DNA of 64,000 nt from Archegozetes longisetosus (Eukaryota > Arthropoda > Arachnida > Sarcoptiformes > Trhypochthoniidae): NCBI GenBank assembly GCA_018873245.2, contig JAEMBT020000001.1, forward strand, positions 744,001 to 808,000, given 5' to 3'. Shown here one piece after another: positions 48,667 to 60,689 of the stretch. The position numbers were made by a program, and so were the translations under genes. How positions within the stretch are numbered: position 1 is the stretch's first letter; every line of letters starts with the position of its first letter. The notes under the pieces were generated by a model that was given only the letters and a program-made list of their open reading frames with translations, ran no database searches and was not told the DNA's origin.

Positions 48667-50750
48667 GCCTATCATTACTCATTTTATCAACTATTTTTAC
48701 ATTGGAAGGCTGATGCGCTCAATAGCATAACTTTTTTTTCTATCAGAAAAGAGCAATTTAGATACCGTACCCTTTGCTTACAGTCTAGATCGGTTGAATA
48801 TATAAAGAAATAATCTAATCAATTAACACGTATTCGAGCAAATAAACAATTCGTTTAACTAAATGATTGAGTCTGGCTGATACTTCGTTTAATTTTTGGT
48901 TCGAAGTAACAGAAAACGTTTGAGAAGCTTATCGTAAACTTATACATGTATTAATGCTTCTATTAATGAAGAGGGCATTGACCTGAAAAGAGTTTATAGA
49001 GAAAAAGATACCTGTATTGCAATTACATGCCGTATGAATTGTCGACTGCACCCATCACTTCAAAGAATCAGAGTTAACTTGAATCAACCTATAGGTATTC
49101 GAACCTTACAAACCACTTTCAATCGAGATGTCAATCATTTTCATTACATTTTTTAAACACTAGTTTAATGAACTTCACGTAATGTGGTCTAAGAGAGAGC
49201 TAACAAACTCGAATGTGATTCGCTTTAATTGTATTTTATGCGTTCAAAAACTAAATGTTTAAAGACTTGAGGCACTTCAAAGATTAGCGATTCATAAGAG
49301 GATTAAATGATATATAAAGATTACGAGATTTTTGTGATGGTCACAACTAGCTTTAAATGTTTCAGTCGTGTCAACAAAATGCGTGCTAAACAAAATTGAA
49401 AACAATTCAATGCTTTTACGCAAATGTTTGTATCTTTTATGAAAATGCGAGATGTCAAATTGAACGTTTATTAAAACAATACGTTTTCGTAGACATCAAA
49501 TTAGAAACACAACTCTACAGCAAACCCAAGTGTCTTATAAGTGAATCTATTTATCTCATTCAAATAGACTTTGCCTAACTTTTATGAGACTATTCAAGCT
49601 AGCATTTCAGTTCAATTTCACATTTAATTAACTCTTGATTAAATTTATCAAAGCATTAAATTCTAGTTGAAAAACACTTAACCATCTATTGAGTTGATTG
49701 CAGATATTTTTGTAATTTATTTATTGTTACCTAACTTTCATGATCTATCAATAATAGGAATCGACATTGAATTCACTTGAACAGATACAAGCAAGAATGA
49801 CAATTTTTTCAAAAAACCACTTGGTTACATTTTGGGAATCTAATACAAAAAATTTCAAATTTGATCCAATTTTTATTTTCCAAATATACAATTCTAATAG
49901 AATTTCTATAAGTACTCACTACACACATCCATAAAACAGGGTTTCAGAAAAATTTCATATGAATTTGATTCATAATCCTATTAGAGATAAGATCCATGAG
50001 GGCCTCACAATTTAGAAAATAAATTATGATTTAAATCTAAATCTTTATAAATAGACGAAATTGAATTTGATAGAGTAAGCAAATAGATAAGGTTTGTTTC
50101 AAGTTCAAAGTTATTTTTGAAATGCTTCTTTAAACTTTATGATATCAACAAATCATAAGTATGTCTCAGTAGTTCATTAAACATTTTCAGTCAAGTGTTT
50201 CAAATGTAAAGTTTATTTCGAAGTTCAGTATTTTTATAAAGTAAATGAAAAACTATGCCTAAAATGAGTATCAATGATAAGAAAAAGCAAATAATAGACA
50301 TTAAAAAGAAAAAGAATAGTCAAAATAACATAAACTGGAGACTAAAAAAAAAGATGAAATGACAACGAATAAAAAATAGGTGTAACATGTTTTTGGATGT
50401 ACTCTTCAGTACAGTATTTATGTTGTCAGTGAACAAAGTGGAATGGGTTTTCATGTCAATTCAATGTTAAGTCAATGTCATATCAGATAAATATAGGGTT
50501 TAGCGAATAAGCTTTCAATTCAAATAACAATTCCTTTAGGGCTAGTTAGAGAAGAGTTAAATTCCACTGTCATTCTGACTGATCTGACTTTTAGCTGTTC
50601 AGTTCATAAACCCTTTATTAATTTGATGGAAAATCAAGCATTAAATAATTGCCATCTTGCTTGATAGAAAGTCAAAAGCATTTAGTAAATGTTTGTTGTT
50701 TAAAATACGATCAATCATTCTAATGAATGAGATTTTTAGGGTGCCGAATA

Positions 50751-50780
50751 TATTCTTCTATATTCTTCTATATTCTTCTA
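50751..50780. repeat. Tandem repeat, 3 x 10 bp (TATTCTTCTA)
   Basis: Three perfect units, then a degenerate continuation. Confidence 0.9.
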
Positions 50781-51643
50781 CATTGTTGTTCTATTCTTGC
50801 GAGAAACGAATCGCATGCGATTAGGTGATTCATACTTCATTAAAATTATACCGTATAAGGTTTATGAACTCAACCAGAAAATTCAATAATTACCATCTGG
50901 TCAACAGATTTATGCTTGTATTTTCATTCATAACTTATGGTTTGATTAACAGACTGTAGTAATAGCAATCTGCGGCCATAAAATTCTTAGCAATTTGACT
51001 CCTTCTCAAACCTTCGAGCCATTGTTTATTCTTTGGCGCCAGAATTGATCGAAAAGCAGGGATTCAGAACTATTCTTAGTAAGAATAAATTAAAATTTGG
51101 GAATAGATTCTTATATAAATAGAATTCAAATATGCTAGTTCGTCAAACATTATGAGTAGCTCATGATTGAGTATTTTTAGATCGTCTAAAACCTGTTTTA
51201 TAAATTGAAATTTTTTCACATCGCTTCAATCAAACTTTAACAATACTGTTAAAGAATAAAAAACATCATTTCATACTTTTCTAATCGAGGCTCTTAATCA
51301 CGACTAAAAAACATCGAAATTTCGTACTCGAAACCTAAATAAATCCAAGTAGAGGTTACATGCTAGGACTCAATATCTATCATGTGAACATTGCTAATTC
51401 GAATAATTGATAGCACTTCGATCGGTGCAATCAAATCTGTAGACATCAATAGTATGATATACAGCAATCTGCAAATCCATCAACCCTACACCAAAACATA
51501 TCTGTAGATAATGTAAAGAGTTTTGCGTCTGATCGTAAGACTAAAACTTCAACATTAATAAGATTGTATTATGAAGATATGAGAAGTGATTGCTCTAATA
51601 GTTTAAACTCTGCTGCTGTTCAGTGAACAAAAGGAATGAACAC

Positions 51644-51757
51644 ATGAATGAGTACCTAGTCAAAAAGGTGTGCGGCGATTGTGTGGAAGATTTTCGAGCG
51701 GAATTGAGTGAAACAGGAGTGAGGATGTTTTCGGATGAGAAGGCTAGTGATCTCTAA
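51644..51757 (+). CDS. Candidate small ORF or 3'-terminal exon
   Basis: A 37-codon frame starting MNEYLVKKVCGDCVEDFRAE and ending KASDL, distinctly GC-richer than its flanks. It is open upstream to an acceptor-like TGCTGCTGTTCAG at about 51622, so it could be the last exon of a larger gene rather than a micropeptide. No family is recognised. Confidence 0.3.
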   Translation: MNEYLVKKVCGDCVEDFRAELSETGVRMFSDEKASDL

Positions 51758-51959
51758 AATTGCGCCTACACTCAAATTTTGTGTTATGGTGTGGCTCAGT
51801 ACAAGTAACTCAAAAGTGAAAGCTTTTTAAACTTGATGTCGTGATCTCTCTGAAACAAGTTATTAACCCCTTCCTTACAAAATATTTACACGATGTTTCA
51901 CTCATCTTTTCAGAGCAGTCAATTGCATTCATCAAAATAACTTAAGAATTGAAAAACAA

Positions 51960-53715
51960 TTTAATTGTAAACAAAACTAATACAATAGTGTCGATTCTAT
52001 CTTTTAGTAATGTGAACACGAATATTTCGAAAATATTAGAATGATTGCCTCCAAAAACTCAATTCTTAGCGCATTTGCACCAAATGTCATAAGATTGACA
52101 ACAAATTGTATAGAAACAACTTTTCTAGACTATTCTCTAAAACGTAAGGCGCCATCGAACTTAAATAATACAATCATTACGATAAAAGAGACTATTCATA
52201 ATCTGTCATTCAGTTTCGATGTTTGCATTAGTTAGATCAATACTTAACTCGTTCTCTTAGCTCTTCAGGTGAAAAACAGAGGTCAAAAATTGAGTTCAAT
52301 ATTAATATTAGCCGTATTTGCATAGAGAATTCATCTTTCAATCTACACACCAAACAATGTCTTTGATAACGATACAAACTTGATCTTTGACTGAAGCAAC
52401 TTAATCATTGTTGCTAAAATTAAATAAAAGAAAATACATCTACAATAATCATGTATTCAATCATTTATTCAATTCGTTTAACCATTCAATTATTTATTCA
52501 ATCAAATGCTTAATTGTTTTGAAACTGCAAAACTACTGCGAACTTACATTATTGAATAAACATTTAGAAAAATACAATTATTTACAATATTATTCAATAG
52601 TTGCAATGTGTGTCATCAATTTATTAAGTTTAACAAATATAGAAACTCATACGAAAGTTAAGATAATATCGGGACAGGATTTTTCAGACAACTATGTTCT
52701 CACAAAGAATTTAGATACTAACAGATTCAAATTTGAAGTTGCAAAGTTACAAACCTTTGAAGAGGAGTTCAATTTATTTAGATATCAAACATGAACATCA
52801 AATTGTAATCAATTTTAAGCTATTAGCGAATATCTAAATGTTTGATATGCTAAAAATCTGAAAAGTTGGAAATTTGTGCAATGAATTTAAATAGGAAAAA
52901 TATAGTTCACTGGGTATTTCATACGGTTTCATTTGCACAAATACTGCCATTATTCCGATGATACACTTTGATAAAATATTGCTCAATAGAATGTCAATTT
53001 TCGACCATTTTCTTCAAAATATTGACATATTACACAACTTATTTAAATTGTAATTCTTTGTCAAGAGTATATGCGTAAATTGATTCTTCATGAAGAATAT
53101 TTGAAATATCTGAAATTTTTACAGATCTGTTTAGCAAGGTCTGCAAAGTTTTTGTAGTTTAAAAACGATTAAGCATTTAGTTGAATACGTAATTATTCCA
53201 AAATTCTTTATATTATTTCGGCAATAATGATCAAGTTGCTCCAGTCAAAGATCAAGTTTGTATTACTAACAAATAAGACATTGTTTGTATAGATTGAAAG
53301 GTGAATTCTCTATGCAAATACAGCTAATATTAATGTCGAACTCAATTTTTTACTCTTGTTCTTCACTTCAAGTGCTAAGAGGACAAGTTAAGTATTCGAT
53401 TAACTAATACAAACATAGAAGCTGAATGTCAAATTTTGAATAATCTTTTTGATCGTAATCACTGGGTTGTTTATTAAATTTGATTTTACCTCATGTTTTA
53501 GAGGATAGTTTATAAAAGTTGTTTCCATACAATTTGTTGCCAATCTTATGACATTTTCGGTGCAAATACACTAAGAATTTGGAAGGAATGATCCTAATAT
53601 TTTCAAAATATTTGCGTTCACATTAATAAAAGATAGAATCAAACAAACTTTGATCAATTCGAATCGGATCGACACTATTTTATTAGTTTTATTTAGAATT
53701 ACAATCAAATTATAT
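51960..53715. repeat. Large inverted repeat, about 600-bp arms around a 550-bp spacer
   Basis: The left arm (about 51960-52560) and the right arm (about 53115-53715) align when one is reverse-complemented, at roughly 80-85% by eye with small gaps. For example, GATTCTATCTTTTAGTAATG near 51983 matches the complement of 53622-53640. Both arms carry an equivalent short frame ending VCIS-stop; on the left it is open from 52041 to 52235. The spacer and inner left arm hold a 128-codon frame lacking an ATG at its start (52408-52794). This may be two diverged inverted copies of a repetitive element or of a small gene family. Boundaries are approximate. Confidence 0.65.
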
Positions 53716-56700
53716 TTCAGGTTTTAGCTTATCGGTATAAGTTTCAATATATAATTTCGATTGAAACGATTAATAATTTATTCAAAACAGTATTAAAGAG
53801 TGCATCGTACAAAAAATGTTTTATAAACAAAGGAAAAACATCATTAGGAAGAATACTTGTAGATGATTAAAAAAACGATTTAGCGGGTCAAGAGCCAGCT
53901 TGAGATTTACAGATTTCGAACTATACTCCACTCAAATACAAACTAATGAATGAAAAAGTAATAACTTCAGTCAAATCTAATAAAATCTTACAAGTTTTCT
54001 GTATGAAAACTAATTCTATTGTTTTTATAGGACGAACTTATTATTCTAGAGCTATTCAATGCGTTATTTGGTTCATTTAATGTCTAACTTGTCAGACCGA
54101 AACAAACTTCAACATTAAAACATGAAATGTTCATAACAGAAGTGAGTCTTGTCTCGTAATTATTTGTGTCATCAATTTAACCGCAATTATTTGAATGAAA
54201 AAATGCGGAATCCAAGAGTTAGAGATGAGTATTATTTAATATGATAGTATAATTTATTAAGCATACTCAATTGTAGAGTCGGGTCATTGACTGCTTCATT
54301 ACACAAACTGTCCTAATCTTCAAACAGGATTCTGTACGACCAAAAGTGTAACTAATAATTATTGTGTTCCTCATTTACCTGATTAATAGTCACTCGTCAA
54401 TACTTTTGACGCAAACAGATTTCATTTTATGGTTTATAAGCAGTAAAATATTAAATTAATTTATTTTTAGAACCCATAATAAATGCTCATTTGTTCGAAT
54501 AAGATTTCAGTTACTCAGTTAATTCGCAGGCAATAACTATTGTATTACACAATTTATGTGAGTGTATCATAAAACCAAATTAGATGCCAACAAAAATTAT
54601 TTTCCTTAACTAAAAATCATTTCAGTGAACAATGGATAAGAAGCAAAGAAAAAATTAATAATTTGTTTAGATGATAATTGAAATTTCTTTCAAATACATA
54701 CAGGTATATAATGATTAAGAAATGGGTCAGCAATAAGTATAAGACTTAAATAGCTATTACTATATAAGTTTAATTAATACTGCGAGTCGAGCCTTGACAT
54801 TAAGGAAAGTTAGCAGAAACTAATTTTTCTCCAAGTTTTTAAATAGCACGCTTTATCGGATCACTTATCCAAAATTTTCAGTTTCACCATAATAACAAAC
54901 TCTATTTAATTGTATTTCAAGCTTAAGATATTTTGCTAGAATAGAATAATGAAACCACTTCCTTCAGACTTCATAAAAGTTTTGGTCAACAAATCTGTGA
55001 TAGAACTTTAGTAAAGTTGACATGTCCCTGAGCACAGTGCGATCCTTCTTATTTACCTCCGGATTCATCAAAAAGCTAGCCGCTAATCAATACGGCTGTG
55101 CGAAAATCATCCAAATCCCTACTTTTAAATACATTATCAAATTTTTTGTTAATTCAACAAATCATAATTTAAATTAAATAGTTATACGATTTGATTCAAT
55201 GATTATTTTTTAATATTAATATTTAAAAAGTTCAATATTGGTTATGAACTAATTTGAGATGGATAAAGCAAAATTTGGGTTTTTAGGAGTCAGTTTTATC
55301 AGTAGAGACATATTTCGCTTTTGAAACGTTTGAACATTTAGTTGAGGGGTTTATGGGAAAAACACTTTTTTGCCACTTGTCAATTTGCATAGTGGTCGAC
55401 TTTTGAATGAGTGGTCCCACTCTTTTAACTTAACCAAACAAAGGGGTAGAGTAATCACCGAGTGATTAACCCTAAAGGTCTGTAACACTATTACTGTTTT
55501 GACCATTTTTCAGTGGTTAACCAATGCTTGTCTAAACATTTAAAAACAACTCTATGTTAGACGTTTGGAACGATCGAATCAATTAAAACGCATCCAAACA
55601 ATTTGGTTAATAATTTCTAAAGTATAAAAACCTTAGATGTTTTGAACCTTGTCAAGTATTGATCAATGTTTACAATTGTAGCTCAATCATTCGAATCGGA
55701 ATGGACTGCATAACTAGAGCTCATCAAATAGATTCTGACAAATCACAAAAGTGTATCAATTATTATTTTTGCACGATTCAGGTTATCAGAAAAGATAGTT
55801 TGTATTTCATTTGATTATTAGATACTTAGAAACAAAGCGTATAATCAAATGAAACTAAATGAAAAAGTGAACGGTTTTGATAACAGAATAATGTTTGATT
55901 TAGATTATCGCACAACAAGTTAAGTGTTGTATACCTTCCGAGTAATTTATTTAACATTAACAGCAACTAAAATTATCGTTTTGCTCTTTCTAGAATTATA
56001 TTTAGCTTAAGAGAGCATTTTTATTAAAATTCAGTCATGTTCTGAGTTGGGAAGTGTCAAAATAAACGACGCTTTAACTACTTTCTACTTGACTTCTGCA
56101 CAAGTTCTACAGTAGTTCGTACTTATCTCAACTGCAAAATTGCTCATTTTCTCATATATTTTTAGAAATCAGTCTCAATAACAAAAATTTGATCCATTTT
56201 GAAGAGACATAAATGACAATTAAATTAAATTAATTGTAAAAGAATCTGAAAGGTATTAGAGTGTAACTAATTTAAAAATACTGAACCAAACAGTCTGCCT
56301 ACTCGTTGATAGGCTTCCTAATAAGGGTGTGATTACTTTATATATATATATACACATATATATAATGTATGCGAATTTAAGTTATATGATGCAAACGTCA
56401 CTCCAATAACTCTTTTTGGTTTAAAACATTATCTCAATCACACCCTTCTGGCAATGGCCGTGTTTAATACTCAATAAGTTTTATTATTGTTATTCGTATA
56501 ACTATTTGAAAATCATCTCGTCTATTGTTCATTTTTGACAATAAGATTATAATTAATGTTTTCTTTGAATTTTTTTTCTTAACAAAATTATTATAAAGTT
56601 TGCGCTATTGTACTAACAGTAGTCAAGTTCGGGTTCAATAAGTCATAATAGGTCTAATAAGAATTTGAACTTACATTTGAAGTCTTCTAACTTTATTTTA

Positions 56701-57476
56701 TACAACAACTGAAAATGTTTGCCCAAACCAAAACCAAATTGAAAATCAAAGTCTATTAAACATAACTGTTAGTTCATTTCCCAAAATATTGAGTACGATT
56801 CCATTCAAAACATTGAATTTAACAGAAAATAAATTCGTTTCATTCAACTTTATCGACTCAACCAATCAATAAATTAGATTTTATTCAAGAACTAATTGAG
56901 GATTTGCAATAAGTTTGATAAAAAATTAGTTAGAATTTGGTTGACGACAATCGACGCAAAAGAGAGTAACGCAACGCGGATTTACGTAATGCATTCACAG
57001 TTACTATTCGTTGAACGTAAGTGCACTTATCACTATCTCGTGAACTAGAAATACAAAATCAAAATCCAGTTAATGCTAAGACCTCTTTACTAGTCGTACC
57101 CCATTATTATTCACTTATAGACTTAGACTATTAATGAATAAAAGAAGAGTTTGACCTCTATTTTGAAGTCTAGTTAATCTTCGAATGAGAAATAGGAACC
57201 TTATTTTAAACTTGAACTCAACCTATTCATCTGTTTGAATCAAACAACAAATCTTCTTATAATAAAATCATAAATCGATTGACACCTCTTATGATATACT
57301 GCATAATAATAAATATTAGATATCAGCTAAACTTTATTCGACCAAAAGATTTTTTTGTTACAATTTTTGTTTTGTTTAGGTTGATAAATGTTAATAAGGA
57401 GGAAATATGAAGGATAAAAACTTAACTATATTTAGATAAAATGAGTAGTGAACCAGAAAAGACTTATCTTCATATT
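53716..57476. other. Gene-poor region downstream of CACYBP
   Basis: No supported gene. A GC-richer block at about 54985-55130 can be read on either strand: plus 55022-55177 from ATG (MSLSTVRSFLFTSGFIKKLA...), or minus as a terminal exon (LMNPEVNKKDRTVLRDMSTL...). Neither is recognised. A possible small MITE and a TA microsatellite lie at 56323-56447. Confidence 0.3.
56323..56447. repeat. Short inverted-repeat element (125 bp) containing a TA microsatellite
   Basis: The ends AAGGGTGTGATT are exact inverted copies (right end AATCACACCCTT). The inside begins with a TATATA run (56338-56364) that is itself hairpin-prone. It may be a tiny MITE; no clear target duplication was found. Confidence 0.5.
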
Positions 57477-58346
57477 TTAAATATCCATATTATGATCTAA
57501 AGAACTCATGTCTGCAGCACTTTTCTGCCTCGATTCATACCATGATTTAGCGATAGTACGCTTCATCTCGTCGTCGCCCTCGTCATACATCTGCTTCTAC
57601 TCATACAAATCAAAGACATTACGTTAAGACACTATTTTCTAACTTAAATAATATACTGAAACAACTTAAATCAAGATTGTTAGCAATACTTACCATCAGT
57701 TTCATGAGTCCAGCCGATGGGTCTGAGCTCAAATCATCTTTGTCTTCTTCCAATGCTTTCTTATACGAATTTTCAACTTCATTAATAGAAGTCCAGTGTT
57801 TTGATGACTCTTTCTTCAAGTTAATAATCAGTTTTCCAGATTTGGTCAGTTTGTAATGACTCTTCTCTTTATTGATATCTGCATGGAGTTTACTTATACT
57901 GAATTTATATTTTCCAAAAATAATACTAAAGCTTCTTTTATTCAAAAATTTCAACTCAATCATAGATTCGTTGAGTGAATAGTTTTTGTCAATTTCAATA
58001 TAAATTTTGACGAAATCATCGTTTTGATCCCACATATAATTCGTGACAGTGACTGAACCCAACAGTTGTTGTCCTGCTTGTTGAGATGTCTTTTGATCAC
58101 TGTTTGTTTGTTCTTTCGCTTCGTTCAATTGTTTGAGTAAATTATTTTTCCTTTGGGAAAGTCTTTCAATTTCTGTTGAAAACAATTTCTTCACATTATC
58201 TCGTTTTGCAGTCGTTACGAGTGAACACAATTCAGACAAATCCAACTCTATCTGAAATTGGGAAAAATGAAACAATTAATACTTTTCGATGAGGTTCTTT
58301 AAAGTTAATTTTTAATTACATTTTCGATCTCTTTATTGATTGACAT
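57477..58346 (-). CDS. CACYBP: CACYBP/SIP, calcyclin-binding protein
   Basis: Adaptor linking Siah-1 to the Skp1 ubiquitin-ligase machinery and binding S100 proteins. Exons: 58320-58346 (MSINKEIEN), 57694-58251 and 57477-57596; 705 nt, 234 residues (human 228), all phase 0. An N-terminal helical hairpin comes first, then a CS domain with VTVTNYMWDQNDDFVKIYIE (family VKISNYGWDQSDKFVKIYI) and HYKLTKSGKLIINLKK. The SGS domain follows, with KHWTSI, DPSAGLMKLM and, in the last exon, KQMYDEGDDEMKRTIAKSWY. The start is the first ATG of the short exon 1. It is divergent from NOL11 across 615 bp. Confidence 0.94.
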
Positions 58347-58961
58347 GTTATTGTTAGATGTATTTTGACTCAAACTTTTGAATGATTCGCTTAAGTACTG
58401 ATCTAATGAAAAGTTGCAATCTAACCAAATTTATTCAATCTTATATTTGCTGGTAGAAATTTCCAGAAATTTCTTCAACAAATTATGTCAAATAAAAGTT
58501 TAGGTGAGTTGATACTTAAATCAAACAACTTGAGTATCTCCTAAAATTCAATCCAATTGGGATCTCAACTTTCGATTAAATAATTTATTCAATTTTCGAA
58601 CGACAGTTTAGAAATTATTAATTGTAATGAAACAATGTGTAAACATTAATTCATATGTAACTCATGGCAACCATTCAAACATCGTAATAAAACGTGGTTT
58701 GGATTTCATGTGAATATTGAGTATTGAGTACTTATAAGAGCGCATCCAAACAGTGAGTACACGAACTAAAAGCAATTTTAGATTATTTTCAATGCATTCA
58801 ATAGTAAAATGATAACAAAGTCTATGCGCTTCTAGTCCAGATGGCAATACTTTTTTGTTCACAACTTTTCACGCATTGATTGCATTTTTCTCCGAAACAT
58901 GTTTTCAATTTAAAAGTTCAAATCAATTATCAGTAGAATTAGAGGTGAATTAAAGTTAAAA
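58347..58961. promoter_or_regulatory. Divergent promoter interval of CACYBP and NOL11
   Basis: 615 bp of non-coding DNA between the two start codons. No individual element is claimed. Confidence 0.35.
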
Positions 58962-60614
58962 ATGGAATGTTTTGGAGATATTTCGAAATATAATAACCAA
59001 ATGGACAACTCACTCAGTACAACAATATCTCGTTTTGATAGAATTGACTCAGATTCAATAATAATAAGCGAAAGCATTAACTTATGCGCAAAATATGAGA
59101 CAACCAGTGGCCTCAACCCAATCGAGAGCTGGTCTTTCCCTCAATTGAGTCAACTGGCATTTCCTGCTATTGTCGACAAGACTTCTAGTGATGAAAATGA
59201 TTATTTAATTGCTTTGCAAGAAACTAATTTATTAACTAAATGGTCGTTTGGGATTAATAAGGGAAGAGTTGAGAAGAATTTGTTCAAAACTAAAATAATT
59301 GGTTTAATTAGCTTCAACGATTCTGACCGTATCGAACCTATTATTGTCTTTGAGAATGGATTTTGTCAATCACTCACAAATGCCATCAAAACTAAACGAG
59401 AAGACAATAAGCAGAGAGTTATCCGAACGAATGAAGTCATTCAATTCTGTGACGCTTTCGTTAACAATGAATTTGCTGATAATTTAGACGTATATTTAAT
59501 TACTAAAAAAGCTTCGAACGAACTCAAAACTGATTCTAGTATTGAATCAGTTTATAAATTGATAATCAACAGAGAAACTGATAATATCTTGAAAATTGAA
59601 AGTCAATCTGTTGTCAACAGTTTGAAGCATTGGTCACTTTGTCGTCATTTCTCATCACTTCTTGCTATAAGTGAATCAAACAACGAATTAATTGTTTATT
59701 CACTTAACGGCAAAACTGAAACAAAATTACACAAATTACAACCAACTTCAATCAAATCAGTTATCAGTTTTGGGACAACAAGTAATGGAAGTATTTGTTT
59801 GATCGGCGAAACAAATGAAGGCAATTATTTGTTAGAATTGTGGGAAACAAAATATGGCACAAAATTAGGGCAAATATGTTTGCCATACGAGCCAATTGTG
59901 AACGACTGCAAAGTGATTGATCAGATCGTTTATATCACCTGCTTTAAAGGAATTATTTCGATCCCTATTAGGATTCAAAGCGTTAGTTTGTCCCAAATCG
60001 TTGGAAAAATTAAAACAAATCTAGACTCAAATCTTAACCAATTGAAAGAAGTTTGTGTTGACTTTGAATCAGCTGATGAGCAGTCATTTGATGATATTTA
60101 TGAACGTTTCTCAAAAGTTCTTATGCAAATAAACGGTAACATTTCTGAAGACACATTATTAAGTTTATTAAATGTGTGTTCGTTAAAGTTAATTAACTCA
60201 GACAGTGAAGCATTGAGAAATATGTTCAATAAATTAGTTTCTCTGCCATTCAATGATGTCTTCATGATATCGAAATTAAAAGCATCGAAAATAAAGTTCG
60301 ATCAAATTTTATTGAGTTTACAATTATTATCAGAACTGTTGCCTTCAAACAATTGTGCGATAATTGATTGGATGTCTATTTTAATCGACACTTATATGAA
60401 TAACTTTATAATGAATCCAAACGAAAACACAATTAAACTTATCAAACATTTAAATGACAAAATTGAACATTTCAGCCAATTTTATGAACAATTGGGAGAA
60501 ATTAAGAATTTATTTTACATAATTATAGCCAATAATAATAAAAACATGGTCAATAGCTCTTATTTGCCTAAACCTAAGAGAGGCCAATACTGTATTGAAC
60601 TTTTAAGAATTTGA
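58962..60614 (+). CDS. NOL11: NOL11-like nucleolar protein (small-subunit processome, t-UTP)
   Basis: 550 residues in a single exon. NOL11 works with UTP4 in pre-rRNA transcription and early 18S processing in the nucleolus. The N-terminal half has the alternating short strands of a WD-like propeller (for example ESWSFPQLSQLAFPAIVD, resembling the GSWSVKQGQIITCPAV region). The C-terminal half is helical. The end is the most telling: IIDWMSILIDTYMNNFIMNP and, after a helix, RGQYCIELLRI, matching the NOL11 ending IMDWICLLLDANFTVVVM...RGLYSIEVLEL. It is shorter than human NOL11 (about 719), lacking the acidic middle. The start is the first ATG. An AATAAA is present at 60684. Identification is by weak similarity. 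Confidence 0.7.
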   Translation: MECFGDISKYNNQMDNSLSTTISRFDRIDSDSIIISESINLCAKYETTSGLNPIESWSFPQLSQLAFPAIVDKTSSDENDYLIALQETNLLTKWSFGINKGRVEKNLFKTKIIGLISFNDSDRIEPIIVFENGFCQSLTNAIKTKREDNKQRVIRTNEVIQFCDAFVNNEFADNLDVYLITKKASNELKTDSSIESVYKLIINRETDNILKIESQSVVNSLKHWSLCRHFSSLLAISESNNELIVYSLNGKTETKLHKLQPTSIKSVISFGTTSNGSICLIGETNEGNYLLELWETKYGTKLGQICLPYEPIVNDCKVIDQIVYITCFKGIISIPIRIQSVSLSQIVGKIKTNLDSNLNQLKEVCVDFESADEQSFDDIYERFSKVLMQINGNISEDTLLSLLNVCSLKLINSDSEALRNMFNKLVSLPFNDVFMISKLKASKIKFDQILLSLQLLSELLPSNNCAIIDWMSILIDTYMNNFIMNPNENTIKLIKHLNDKIEHFSQFYEQLGEIKNLFYIIIANNNKNMVNSSYLPKPKRGQYCIELLRI

Positions 60615-60683
60615 AGTTAAATCAAATCCTTGTTTGAATTTTCAAATGTAAAGTTTTGATGCCAAGTTTGTATCTGATTTTCA

Positions 60684-60689
60684 AATAAA
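60684..60689 (+). terminator. Polyadenylation signal of NOL11
   Basis: AATAAA, 70 bp after the stop codon, well placed for a short 3' UTR. Confidence 0.55.

Larger units (their letters stand above)
43849..51950. other. Gene-poor region upstream of DNAJB6
   Basis: Mostly AT-rich DNA without a recognised gene. A few short coding-like exons stand out (46382-46498 minus, 48571-48666 plus, 51644-51757 plus), listed separately. A 10-bp tandem repeat lies at 50751-50780. If these exons are real they belong to genes with long introns that I could not assemble. Confidence 0.3.
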
